Assembly (NCBI RefSeq): GCF_003290125.1
Contig: NZ_QMKH01000003.1
Location: 248,001 to 312,000 of the forward strand
Length of the DNA: 64,000 nucleotides
Direction of reading: 5' to 3'
Origin: Microvirga flavescens
GTDB lineage: Bacteria; Pseudomonadota; Alphaproteobacteria; Rhizobiales; Beijerinckiaceae
The notes beneath the pieces were generated by a model. It searched no databases. It saw only the letters and a list, made by a program, of their open reading frames with translations, and had not been told where the DNA came from. Each line of letters opens with the position of its first letter. Position 1 is the first letter of the stretch. The position numbers were made by a program, and so were the translations under genes. Below are positions 1-7,070 of the stretch, piece by piece.

Positions 1-74
1 GACAGGCAGGACTTTGGGTGAGAAAAGAATCAGGACCGACCGGTCGGGGTTCGATTTTTGCATCTCCATGAACA
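1..74. other. Left edge, no gene seen
   Basis: No coding region is supported here. There is a 12-base palindrome at 36-47 (CCGACCGGTCGG) just past the stop of the leftward gene at 75-311. Read leftwards it is followed by a moderately T-rich stretch, so it may help end that transcript, but the signal is weak. Confidence 0.3.
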
Positions 75-311
75 TCAGATACTATGTGCTGCGGACGGCC
101 CTGCTCCACCAGCCTTGTACGGAAGGACTAAATGTCGCTGCAACATGAGGGGGCAAATCACCTCATCTTCCTGATGTTCAACGACCATCCCGCTCACCAT
201 CGACGCCACTCTCGGCTCGTCGCTCGAATGCGCACTCGACATGGAGCGCAGGAATTCGGGCGGAAGATCCTGGACGGAAAGAATGGTCTCGGTGTCTCTG
301 GTCACGATCAT
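75..311 (-). CDS. Small hypothetical protein with a general stress response promoter
   Basis: A 78-residue soluble protein whose family I do not recognise. It has no signal peptide or membrane segment. The first 25 residues are charged, an acidic patch lies around residues 45-52, and there is a single Cys at about 53. The ATG at 311 is chosen because GGGAGG sits about ten bases upstream; a longer frame back to 386 would run through the promoter. A perfect GGAAC-N16-CGTT EcfG promoter lies at 380-356 on the same strand, giving an expected leader of roughly 35 bases. The gene is therefore probably a member of the general stress regulon whose core is at 3.1-4.9 kb. It is downstream of the ABC transporter gene, but the promoter lets it be transcribed independently. 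The existence of the gene is well supported; its function is unknown. Confidence 0.65.
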   Translation of the reverse strand: MIVTRDTETILSVQDLPPEFLRSMSSAHSSDEPRVASMVSGMVVEHQEDEVICPLMLQRHLVLPYKAGGAGPSAAHSI

Positions 312-355
312 GCTTTTTAACCTCCCTGTGCGGCAAACGCCGCCGTTCTGTTGGG

Positions 356-380
356 AACGTGCCGGATCGGCGCTTGTTCC
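356..380 (-). promoter_or_regulatory. EcfG-type promoter for the 78-aa gene
   Basis: On the minus strand the sequence reads GGAAC (380-376), 16 spacer bases, CGTT (359-356). This is an exact match to the consensus recognised by EcfG sigma factors of Alphaproteobacteria. It points at the gene starting at 311. The match is seen directly; use of the promoter is inferred. Confidence 0.75.
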
Positions 381-424
381 GGCCAAGGGGATGCGCGATA
401 GCGCGCAGGCAGGTCAGTGCCCCG

Positions 425-2326
425 CTATTGCACAGCCGAGTGCTCTTCGCTCTTGCGGCCGCCGCCCCGGCGGAAGAGAAGCGCGAAAGCTCGCCTGAGT
501 GCGAATGTCTGCGGGGAGAGAACTTCGTCCGCCACGAGCTTGGCCCCTTCCTTGCGGCGCGCCAGGACAAGGCGCCGGTTGTGAAAAGCCTCCAGCTCGG
601 GGCGATGCCCCACGCTGATGACAGCTGCGTTCGGCAGTCGCTCCGACATTCGATGAAGAAGGATCTCCTGCGTCGATGTGTCGAGGGCGGAGGTCGCCTC
701 ATCCATGACGATGATGTCCGGCTTTTGAATGAACAGTTGCGCGAAAGCCAAGCGCTGCTGTTCGCCTCCCGATAGCGCCCTGTCCCAAGGCACATCCTTT
801 TCATCGATCTTGTCCGCAAGGTGCGGCAGACCGGCGTCCACGAGGGCATTCTTGATGGCTTTGTCGGAAACGGATGTCGCCGGGTTGGGATAAGCGACCG
901 CACGCCGCAAGGAGCCGATGGGGACGTAAGGTCGCTGCGGCATAAAGAAGAGTCTCGCGCCGCGCCGCGTCGTTATCTCGCCGTGCCCCCAGGGCCAAAG
1001 ACCCGCTATCGCGCGGATCAAGGTGCTCTTCCCCACACCCGATTCACCGACGACAAGCACCCTCTCGCCCGGCGAGATCGTCACTTTCGTCTCGCCGACG
1101 ACCGCCGTCCCGTCATCGAGATTGACGGCGACATCACGCAATTGGAGCGCGGCGATATCGTCCACCTCTGAATGCACGATGTGCCCCCAGCCGGATTTCT
1201 CCGCCCCCTCCAATCGGTCGAGGGAGACGATCAAGCCTGCGACACGGTTGGCCGACGCCGTCCAATCCGCCATACGCGGATAATTCTCCATGAGCCAGTT
1301 GAACGACTGCTGCACCGTCACGAAGGCGGTGGCTGCCTGCATCACCTCACCGAGCGACATCGTACCGGCCAGATATTTCGGTGCGCAAAGAATGATCGGG
1401 ACGACGGGCGCGAGAATGAAATTGCCGTAGGACACCACCGTCGTTCGCAAGTACTGCCCGCACATGGCACGCCATTGCACGATCACGCGCCCGAGCGCTT
1501 CACCGAGCGCGCTCCGTTCCTCGGGTTCGCCGCCGAGCAATGCGATACTCTCCCCATTTTCGCGCAGCCGTGTCGCGGCATAACGAAACTCGGCTTCGGA
1601 CTGGTTCTTGTTCTCGGCGATCTCCACGAAACGGCGTCCGATGAACAGCATCGCCGTTGTGGTGATGATGGAATAGACGACGGCGATAAAGACGAGATAA
1701 CCGGGGATCTCGATCTGTTGCCCGTACACGCCGAAAGAGATCGAACCGCCGACGACCCACAGGACGCTGATGAACGTAATGGCGGTCAAAACCGCCGTGG
1801 TCGCGCCGAATGCGAAGTCGACAGGCGACTCCGTCGCGATGCGTGTGTCATCAGCGATTCTGAATTCCGGGTTCTGGTGCTCACCCTGCACCAGGTTCAA
1901 CTGATAATATCGCCCGTTCTTGAGCCAGCGGTCGATCTGGTAATCGGTGAGCCAGGCACGCCAGGCGCGCTGCGTCGTCAAGCGCCCCCACACCGAAGCG
2001 ACATTGAAAGCGACAGCGGCAAGCGCAAGAGGAACGAAGATCAGCGCCATGCGCCCGACGAGCGCGATGTCCTTTTTCTCGAGAGCGTTGAAGAGATCGC
2101 GATTCCAGATGTTCAGCCTGAGCTGAATGTAGAGTTGGCACAGAATGATCGCGAAAAGCGTCAGCGTGAGGAACCATGCCTCGCGTCTCGACACCCCTGT
2201 CCAGAAACCTGAGGCTGCGTGCCAGAAACGGGCGAAGAGACGTCGACGCTCAACTCTCCCGTCTGGCTTACGCACTCCAATTTCTCCTCCAGCAAGATGT
2301 TTATGAGAAGACCTCCCCGGGCTCAT
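425..2326 (-). CDS. ABC transporter, SbmA/BacA-like membrane domain fused to ATPase
   Basis: A 633-residue half-transporter with a membrane domain at roughly residues 45-370 and a nucleotide-binding domain after about 390. Walker A is GESGVGKST at 427-435, the signature LSGGEQQR at 518-525 and Walker B IIVMDE at 538-543. The membrane part, with its long hydrophilic start and the WNRDLFNAL segment near residue 74, matches the SbmA/BacA-like ABC family (YddA and relatives). That family contains peptide and vitamin B12 transporters and presumably works as a homodimer in the inner membrane. The substrate cannot be read from sequence. The start at 2326 overlaps the end of the upstream gene at 2301-2825 by 26 bases, so the two are probably co-transcribed. 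A downstream start is possible because the first 30 residues look poorly ordered. Confidence 0.85.
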   Translation of the reverse strand: MSPGRSSHKHLAGGEIGVRKPDGRVERRRLFARFWHAASGFWTGVSRREAWFLTLTLFAIILCQLYIQLRLNIWNRDLFNALEKKDIALVGRMALIFVPLALAAVAFNVASVWGRLTTQRAWRAWLTDYQIDRWLKNGRYYQLNLVQGEHQNPEFRIADDTRIATESPVDFAFGATTAVLTAITFISVLWVVGGSISFGVYGQQIEIPGYLVFIAVVYSIITTTAMLFIGRRFVEIAENKNQSEAEFRYAATRLRENGESIALLGGEPEERSALGEALGRVIVQWRAMCGQYLRTTVVSYGNFILAPVVPIILCAPKYLAGTMSLGEVMQAATAFVTVQQSFNWLMENYPRMADWTASANRVAGLIVSLDRLEGAEKSGWGHIVHSEVDDIAALQLRDVAVNLDDGTAVVGETKVTISPGERVLVVGESGVGKSTLIRAIAGLWPWGHGEITTRRGARLFFMPQRPYVPIGSLRRAVAYPNPATSVSDKAIKNALVDAGLPHLADKIDEKDVPWDRALSGGEQQRLAFAQLFIQKPDIIVMDEATSALDTSTQEILLHRMSERLPNAAVISVGHRPELEAFHNRRLVLARRKEGAKLVADEVLSPQTFALRRAFALLFRRGGGRKSEEHSAVQ

Positions 2327-2825
2327 GCATCACCACACAAAGCCCAGGCGGCAGGGTGACATCGGATTTTACGAGCGGGCTGAGCGGATTGGTGCAACCG
2401 ATCGGGCTGCCCTTGCGCTTGGGAGCATCCTTGCTTTCCTGCTGCTCGACAGGCTGCTGCAGCACGGGAGGCGGCGATCCTCTCGGCTTCACGGTAAGGA
2501 TCGGCAGATCGGTGTTCTTCGCAAAAATTGTTGTCGCGGTTCCTTGGTCCGAGAGATAGAGCACCTCTCCTGTGCCGCCGCGCAACAAGACGCTCATCGG
2601 CTCGCTGCCGACCCATTCCACTTCCATGACGGAAGATCGCGCCGCCGAAGTTGACGGGATGGCTATCCGGTCGCCCTTGCGTTCAGCGGCGACGGTTTGC
2701 CCAAGCGACAGTTCAGGAGCCCTTGCCGGCGTCATAGCTCGCTGTTTGGGGAGAGACGCATGCGCAAAGCTGGCGACGACTGCGATCCCCGCGATTGCAA
2801 CGAACGTTCCTGATGTGCCGAGCAT
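2301..2825 (-). CDS. Exported hypothetical protein
   Basis: A 174-residue protein with a signal peptide at residues 1-24 (hydrophobic core GTFVAIAGIAVVASFAHA). The ATG at 2825 is preceded by AGGAGG seven bases upstream; an in-frame start at 2900 has no such site. The mature part has a region of likely beta strands (residues 60-110), then a Pro- and Gln-rich linker. The tail holds two Cys (in IGCTNPLS and LCVVMHEP) that could form a disulfide in the periplasm. The gene overlaps the following ABC transporter, so a joint role is possible. I do not recognise the family. It is divergent from the candidate small RNA at 2961-3043. Confidence 0.7.
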   Translation of the reverse strand: MLGTSGTFVAIAGIAVVASFAHASLPKQRAMTPARAPELSLGQTVAAERKGDRIAIPSTSAARSSVMEVEWVGSEPMSVLLRGGTGEVLYLSDQGTATTIFAKNTDLPILTVKPRGSPPPVLQQPVEQQESKDAPKRKGSPIGCTNPLSPLVKSDVTLPPGLCVVMHEPGEVFS

Positions 2826-2928
2826 CGGGACCTCCTGCCTTGGCAGCTTGGCTGAGTTCGGCAAGTCAACGCCACGGTATCGCTGGATGTTCCTAGGCAA
2901 TCCATAAGGGAATATATGGAAAAACGGT

Positions 2929-2953
2929 GGAACTTCGGTGTTTTCAAGGCGTT
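2929..2953 (+). promoter_or_regulatory. EcfG-type promoter with no gene behind it
   Basis: GGAAC at 2929-2933, 16 spacer bases, CGTT at 2950-2953: an exact EcfG consensus on the plus strand. No plausible reading frame follows. Instead a strong intrinsic terminator lies about 65-90 bases downstream (3016-3043), which suggests that the product is a small RNA. Confidence 0.75.
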
Positions 2954-2960
2954 AGTTCAA

Positions 2961-3043
2961 TACCGGCCTTCTGGTCCTCCCCGCATTCCCCTTGTGCATT
3001 GGCCGGCACCTTCAGGACGGGTCGATTTCGGCCCGTCTTTTTT
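2961..3043 (+). ncRNA. Candidate EcfG-dependent small RNA (GsrN-like)
   Basis: Transcription from the EcfG promoter at 2929-2953 should begin near 2960 and stop at the terminator at 3016-3043, giving an RNA of about 83 nt. CCGGCC at 2963-2968 can pair with GGCCGG at 3001-3006, closing a loop that holds two runs of C (CCTCCCC and CCCC, around 2976-2992). A C-rich exposed loop followed by a terminator hairpin is the layout I recall for GsrN, the EcfG-controlled regulatory RNA of Caulobacter. The locus sits next to phyR-nepR-ecfG. Homology to GsrN is inferred from layout, not from alignment. Ends are approximate. Confidence 0.6.
3016..3043 (+). terminator. Intrinsic terminator of the candidate small RNA
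   Basis: GACGGGTCG (3016-3024) pairs with CGGCCCGTC (3029-3037), with one T-G wobble and an ATTT loop, followed directly by six T. It reads rightwards, towards the phyR terminator, and cannot serve any annotated plus-strand protein gene. Confidence 0.8.
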
Positions 3044-3062
3044 CACTTTTAAGCTTCGCAAT

Positions 3063-3095
3063 AAAAAACGCCCGGCTGAAGACCGGGCGTTTTTA
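3063..3095 (-). terminator. Intrinsic terminator after phyR
   Basis: A 12-bp perfect stem, AAAAACGCCCGG (3064-3075) with CCGGGCGTTTTT (3083-3094), lies 17 bases past the phyR stop. It has T runs on both strands, so it can work in either direction; its main client is phyR. Confidence 0.85.
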
Positions 3096-3111
3096 CTCTG
3101 GAACCGCGCTG

Positions 3112-3915
3112 TCAGGCGGATGCGCGCATTTCGGGACGGCGCGCGCTCTGCTGGAAGAACAGGGCCTGGCTGATGACCGCCGAAACGTTGGCCGGCTGGA
3201 ATGGTTTGGCGATGAGGAAGGCCGGCTCGGGTCGCTCACCCGTCAAGAAACGTTCGGGGTAGGCGGTAATGAAGATCACCGGAACTTCGAACGTCTTCAA
3301 AAGGTCGTTCACAGCATCGAGGCCGGAGCTTCCGTCCGCGAGCTGAATATCGGCGAGGATCAAGCCGGGCCGCTTGGCGGATGCGAGCTTCACCGCTTCG
3401 GTGCGCGTGCGGGCGATGCCCGTGACATTGTGCCCGAGACTTTCCACGAGCGCTTCCAGATCCATCGCGATCAGCGGCTCGTCCTCAATGATGAGGATCT
3501 CGGTCGCCATGTCCGCCGCGAGTTCCCGCCCGGCCTCATCGACGAGCTTCTCGACTGTCCGGGTATCGACGTCGAGGATCTTGCCGACCTCCTCTTCCGA
3601 GAAGCCTTCAAGGCTGGAGAGCAGGAAAGCCTGCCTCGGGAGGGGGGTGATCTGTCCGATGCGGACCTCTGCGGGCAGGTCCCGCTGGATCTGCTCGCCA
3701 CGGCCGTTGACCGAGAGCGAGTTCCAGATCCGTGTAAAGACCTGGAACAGGTCGACCTTGACGCTGCCTTCGGAGCCGATGGTCGCGGGGTCGCTGACGA
3801 GGGTTTCGAGGGTGGCCGCAACATAAGCGTCCCCGGCAACTTGACTGCCGGTCAAGGCGCGGGCGTAACGGCGAAGATACGGCAGATGCTGGACAACCAG
3901 CTGTGCTGTCGACAT
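3112..3915 (-). CDS. phyR: General stress response regulator PhyR
   Basis: A 267-residue anti-anti-sigma factor of the alphaproteobacterial general stress response. Residues 1-135 form an EcfG-like sigma domain, and residues about 138-255 form a receiver domain. In the receiver the acidic pair is Glu144/Asp145, the phosphorylated Asp is 189 (in LILADIQ), the switch Thr is 217 (in FITAYPE) and the Lys is 237 (in AKPF). Known of the family: when phosphorylated, the sigma-like domain binds NepR and releases EcfG. The gene is divergent from nepR-ecfG, the classic arrangement, and ends at a strong terminator. I find no perfect EcfG promoter on its own strand in the 170-base gap upstream. No cognate histidine kinase is encoded within the window. 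Confidence 0.96.
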   Translation of the reverse strand: MSTAQLVVQHLPYLRRYARALTGSQVAGDAYVAATLETLVSDPATIGSEGSVKVDLFQVFTRIWNSLSVNGRGEQIQRDLPAEVRIGQITPLPRQAFLLSSLEGFSEEEVGKILDVDTRTVEKLVDEAGRELAADMATEILIIEDEPLIAMDLEALVESLGHNVTGIARTRTEAVKLASAKRPGLILADIQLADGSSGLDAVNDLLKTFEVPVIFITAYPERFLTGERPEPAFLIAKPFQPANVSAVISQALFFQQSARRPEMRASA

Positions 3916-3989
3916 TCGTCTCCCCTTGGTGTTTTTAGCGTTGGTACCTGAACGTTTAATTCTGCATCCCTATAAAAGTTCCACTATTG

Positions 3990-4014
3990 GGAACCGAAGG
4001 CAACTGCCCGCGTT
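3990..4014 (+). promoter_or_regulatory. EcfG-type promoter for nepR-ecfG
   Basis: GGAAC at 3990-3994, 16 bases, CGTT at 4011-4014: an exact match to the EcfG consensus, pointing at nepR with a leader of about 65 bases. It implies positive autoregulation of the sigma factor together with its anti-sigma factor. Confidence 0.85.
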
Positions 4015-4088
4015 ATGGTTCAAAAATATATATAAGCGCGCACCCTGCCCGGCCGGCTTGTCTCCGGCGGCAGGCGTAGGGGATAATT

Positions 4089-4316
4089 ATGACGAGTGAA
4101 AAAGGGAATAAGCTGGCCCGGGTCATCCCGGAGGCATCCCTGAATGAGCAGCTTGAAGCCGAACCACGGCTTGACGGGATCAGTCAATCTCGCATCGGCG
4201 AACAGCTTCGCGCGATGTACGACGACCTGATGCAGCAGCCCATTCCGGAACGATTCAGCGAGCTTCTCGCGAAACTCGATCAAGGCAGCCCGCCTTCCGA
4301 GGAGGAGAAGCCTTGA
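4089..4316 (+). CDS. nepR: Anti-sigma factor NepR
   Basis: A 75-residue protein that holds EcfG inactive until phosphorylated PhyR captures it. The conserved NepR core is at residues 33-62: IGEQLRAMYDDLMQQPIPER and the following helix, with unstructured tails on both sides, as usual for the family. It sits directly upstream of the sigma gene, and the stop codon overlaps the TTG start of ecfG (4313). It is transcribed from the EcfG promoter at 3990-4014. Length and position are typical. Confidence 0.95.
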   Translation: MTSEKGNKLARVIPEASLNEQLEAEPRLDGISQSRIGEQLRAMYDDLMQQPIPERFSELLAKLDQGSPPSEEEKP

Positions 4317-4861
4317 TCGAGCCTGAACCGGCCATCCGGGACGCCCTTCTCGCAGCCGTCCCAAGCTTACGTGCCTTTGCGATCTCCCTTTCGGGGCAGG
4401 TCGACAGGGCCGATGATCTGGTTCAGGACACCCTTTTGAGAGCCCTTTCGAACCTGCACCGGTTCGAGCGCGGAACCAACCTCAACGCCTGGCTCTTCAC
4501 CATCCTTCGCAATCTCTTTCATTCCGAGTACCGCAAGCGCCGCAGGGAGGTCGAGGACCCGGAAGGCTCCTATGCCGGCCGCCTGAAAGTGCAGCCTGAG
4601 CAGGGCGCACGGCTCGACTTCGAGGACTTCCGCCATGCCCTGGCCCTGTTGCCCCCGGACCAGCGGGAAGCGCTGCTCCTGGTCGGAGCATCGGGCTTCT
4701 CCTACGAGGAAGCCGCCGGCATCTGCGGCTGTGCGGTGGGAACGATCAAGAGCCGCGTCAACCGGGCGCGATCCCGCCTTGCCTCTCTTCTCAACGTGGA
4801 CGATGTCGAGGACCTTGGGCCCGACCGCATGACCCGCGCCGCCCTTCAGGGTATCGGCTAA
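4313..4861 (+). CDS. ecfG: General stress response sigma factor EcfG
   Basis: A 182-residue ECF sigma factor. Region 2 spans about residues 10-75 (DDLVQDTLLRAL, then NLNAWLFTILRNLFHSEYRKRRR, which fits -10 recognition). Region 4 spans about 105-160 (LLPPDQREALLLVGASGFSY and a helix-turn-helix ending GTIKSRVNRAR). The start is a TTG overlapping the nepR stop, so the two are translationally coupled. The next in-frame ATG is far inside, which supports the TTG. Four exact GGAAC-N16-CGTT promoters in this window are its probable targets. A terminator follows at 4888-4916. Confidence 0.95.
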   Translation: MIEPEPAIRDALLAAVPSLRAFAISLSGQVDRADDLVQDTLLRALSNLHRFERGTNLNAWLFTILRNLFHSEYRKRRREVEDPEGSYAGRLKVQPEQGARLDFEDFRHALALLPPDQREALLLVGASGFSYEEAAGICGCAVGTIKSRVNRARSRLASLLNVDDVEDLGPDRMTRAALQGIG

Positions 4862-4887
4862 GGGATCGGCTAGCCGCCCTCAAACAA

Positions 4888-4916
4888 AAGCGCCTCCCAC
4901 TGACGCGGGGGCGCTT
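4888..4916 (+). terminator. Probable terminator of nepR-ecfG
   Basis: AAGCGCC at 4888-4894 pairs with GGCGCTT at 4910-4916 around a 15-base loop, 26 bases after the ecfG stop. The T tract is short, so its strength is uncertain. Confidence 0.5.
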
Positions 4917-4946
4917 CAAGTCCAATTCAATCGCGCAAGGCCGGAG

Positions 4947-5120
4947 CTAGAGAGGATTACGTCCCCTCAGCAGGCCGATGACGGCGGAAATCGCAAAAAG
5001 CACGATCGCGACGAAGAAGATCAGCTTCGCAATCTCCACCGCGGTACCGGCAATGCCGCCGAAGCCGAAGAGAGCGGCGACCAGCGCGATAATCAGGAAT
5101 GTGACAGCCCAACCGAGCAT
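4947..5120 (-). CDS. DUF1328 small membrane protein (YtjA family)
   Basis: A 57-residue inner membrane protein with two hydrophobic segments (residues 2-20 and 30-50) separated by a glycine-rich turn ([10 protein letters not shown]). This is the exact form of the DUF1328/YtjA family, whose function is unknown. The ATG at 5120 is preceded by GAGGT at a good distance; a frame continuing to 5210 has no ribosome site. An imperfect EcfG promoter lies at 5194-5169. DUF1328 genes are often stress-induced in this group of bacteria, which would suit the location beside ecfG. Confidence 0.85.
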   Translation of the reverse strand: MLGWAVTFLIIALVAALFGFGGIAGTAVEIAKLIFFVAIVLFAISAVIGLLRGRNPL

Positions 5121-5168
5121 GGCGTTACCTCGTAAGATTTGCCTCGGCCAAAGCCGATGATGAGAGAC

Positions 5169-5194
5169 AACTCCAAGCAGAGCGCTACGGTTCC
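5169..5194 (-). promoter_or_regulatory. Imperfect EcfG-like promoter for the DUF1328 gene
   Basis: On the minus strand GGAAC (5194-5190) is followed after 17 bases by AGTT (5172-5169), one base away from the CGTT consensus. It points at the gene starting at 5120. The mismatch makes this tentative. Confidence 0.35.
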
Positions 5195-5262
5195 GATTAA
5201 ACTTGAGCATTCCTTCTCAAATCTCACGAAAAGCTCTGAATCGGGACTTGAGCTGAATTTCT

Positions 5263-5287
5263 GGAACTCAACATTTAGCGACACGTT
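5263..5287 (+). promoter_or_regulatory. EcfG-type promoter for the 67-aa membrane protein
   Basis: GGAAC at 5263-5267, 16 bases, CGTT at 5284-5287: an exact EcfG consensus with the start codon of the small gene at 5314 only 26 bases downstream. Confidence 0.8.
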
Positions 5288-5313
5288 CTTCTCCATACAG
5301 GGAGAAAAACAAG

Positions 5314-5517
5314 ATGAACCGTGCCGTTGCTCTTCGCTCTTCGATCACCTTCCTTATCGTGATGTTTATTGCCGCTGCGGCAACTCTGTCGAGCCAAGTG
5401 GCGATTGCAGAGGCGTTGCTTGCGATTAGCGGCGCCCTCTTCGTCATGATGCTGTTTTTCGTCTTCGCCGCACCGACGCAGCGTCCGGTGCCTATCCGCA
5501 TCCGCCTGCGCGATTGA
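5314..5517 (+). CDS. Small membrane protein under EcfG control
   Basis: A 67-residue protein with two predicted membrane segments (about residues 11-28 and 32-52) and a short basic, Pro-rich tail. The ATG at 5314 follows GGGAG at about ten bases and lies just behind an exact EcfG promoter. I do not recognise a named family; it resembles the many small two-helix envelope proteins of the general stress regulon only in form. It is divergent from the DUF1328 gene, and the two share a 190-base control region. Confidence 0.75.
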   Translation: MNRAVALRSSITFLIVMFIAAAATLSSQVAIAEALLAISGALFVMMLFFVFAAPTQRPVPIRIRLRD

Positions 5518-5567
5518 TCTCCTCCCCACCCCTGCAAGGGTGCTTTCCATCAAGCCTCACAAAGAGA

Positions 5568-5597
5568 AGCCCGCATCGGGTTTTACCGACGCGGGCT
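5568..5597 (-). terminator. Terminator after the uracil permease gene
   Basis: AGCCCGC (5568-5574) pairs with GCGGGCT (5591-5597), with further pairing inside. It lies 29 bases beyond the permease stop when read leftwards and is followed by TCTCTTTG. Confidence 0.65.
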
Positions 5598-5625
5598 CCT
5601 TAAGATAACAGGACTGTTAGGCGGC

Positions 5626-6951
5626 TCAGGCCTTTTCGGCTTCACCCGAGCCGCCGTTTCCGCGCAGCAGGTGGTAGAGCAGGATGGCCCCGAAGGTCGC
5701 CGTGCCGATGCCGTCCAGGGTGAACCCGGCAAGCGTCAGCTTGAAGTTGCCCGCCCCGAGCACGAGGGCGACGGCGACGGTGATGAGGTTGCGGGGGTTT
5801 GAGAAATCGACCTTGTTCTCCACCCAGATCCGCCCGGCGGTGGCGGCAATCAGGCCGAACACCACGATGGACAAGCCACCGAGCACGGGGACCGGGATCG
5901 TGCCGATGAAGGCCCCGAACTTCGGAGACAGGCCGAGCAGCAGCGCGATGACCGCCGCGACGATGAAGATCAGCGTCGAGTAGATGCGGGTGACGGACAT
6001 GACGCCCATGTTTTCCGCATAAGTCGTGACGCCCGTGCCGCCACTCGCGCCGGAGACGATCGTCGCGATGCCGTCGCCCATGAAGGCGCGCCCGAGATAG
6101 GGGTCGAGATTGCGGCCCGTCATCGCGCTGATGGCTTTGATGTGCCCGAGGTTTTCGGCGACCAGGATGATGGCGACGGGAGCGATGAGGCTCACGCCCT
6201 GCACCGTGAACACCGGCCCCTGGAAGTGCGGCAGGCCGAACCAGGCCGCCTGTCCGATCCTCGCGAAGTCGATGGCTTGGCCGTAACCGAGAACGTTCGC
6301 GCCGATGTAATAGGCGAAATAGCCCACGGCACCGCCGAGGAGCACAGGCAAGCGCCGCCAGATGCCCGGGGCGTAAACCGCGACAAAACCGACGGCGAGC
6401 ACGGTGATGATCGAAACCCAGCGCGCAAACGACGTGCCCGCCGCGTTGTCGGGGGTGACGCCGGATGCACTGCCGATGGCAATGGGGGCCAGCACGAGGC
6501 CGATGGCGGCGACGATGGCGCCGGTGACCACCGGCGGCATCAACCGCTCCACCCAGCGGTAGCCGACCATCTGCACGATGACGCCGATCAGCGTATAGAG
6601 CACGCCGGCCGCGACGATGCCGCCGAGGGCCACCGGAATGTTGGGGTTGGGGCTCCCCACCGTCGCCCCCGTCGCGACGAGAACCGGCCCGATGAACGCG
6701 AAGCTCGAGCCAAGATAGCTCGGCACCCGGCCGCCGACGATGATGAAGAAGATCAGCGTCGCGACGCCGGAGAAGAAGATCGAAACGTTCGGATCAAAGC
6801 CCATCAGGATCGGGGCGAGAGCCGTCGAGCCGAACATGGCGACGACGTGCTGGATGCCAGCGACGATGGTCTGGCCTGTCGGCAGCCTCTCGTCGGGCAA
6901 AATGACCCCTTCGGTCTTCAGGGTCCAGCGTGGCAGGAAACCGTTACTCAT
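5626..6951 (-). CDS. uraA: Uracil/xanthine permease (NCS2 family)
   Basis: A 441-residue inner membrane protein with about 12 to 14 hydrophobic segments. It imports uracil (or a related base) by proton symport. Family hallmarks visible are IQHVVAMFGST near residue 33, GSSFAFIGP near residue 80 and VAENLGHIKAISAMTGRNLD around residue 260, the last being the conserved transport motif with its essential Glu. SGGTGVTTYAENMGVMSVT follows at about 305. Length and motifs fit UraA rather than the xanthine or ascorbate branches, though the exact base is inferred. It appears to be a single-gene unit ending in the hairpin at 5568-5597. Confidence 0.9.
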   Translation of the reverse strand: MSNGFLPRWTLKTEGVILPDERLPTGQTIVAGIQHVVAMFGSTALAPILMGFDPNVSIFFSGVATLIFFIIVGGRVPSYLGSSFAFIGPVLVATGATVGSPNPNIPVALGGIVAAGVLYTLIGVIVQMVGYRWVERLMPPVVTGAIVAAIGLVLAPIAIGSASGVTPDNAAGTSFARWVSIITVLAVGFVAVYAPGIWRRLPVLLGGAVGYFAYYIGANVLGYGQAIDFARIGQAAWFGLPHFQGPVFTVQGVSLIAPVAIILVAENLGHIKAISAMTGRNLDPYLGRAFMGDGIATIVSGASGGTGVTTYAENMGVMSVTRIYSTLIFIVAAVIALLLGLSPKFGAFIGTIPVPVLGGLSIVVFGLIAATAGRIWVENKVDFSNPRNLITVAVALVLGAGNFKLTLAGFTLDGIGTATFGAILLYHLLRGNGGSGEAEKA

Positions 6952-7070
6952 CGTGCATTACCCCCATGAATGCTTGGCAGTTCCGGTTAGCGCCGTGCCG
7001 GGCGCGCGGCTAGCTCGAATTTGACTTTTTAACCGCCGCGAGGGGATCTTCTGGACAGAGCGCCACGCGC

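Noticed and set aside
1172-2212. Long open frame on the plus strand opposite the ABC transporter
   Set aside because: It is an antisense shadow of a well-supported gene in GC-rich DNA and has no domain or ribosome site; similar shadows elsewhere were dropped for the same reason.
2916-3173. Open frame of 85 codons over the candidate small RNA
   Set aside because: It starts upstream of the promoter core, has no ribosome site, and runs through two terminators into phyR.
3951-3982. Possible EcfG promoter for phyR on the minus strand (GGAAC and CGTT both present)
   Set aside because: The spacer is 23 bases, far from the 16-17 required.
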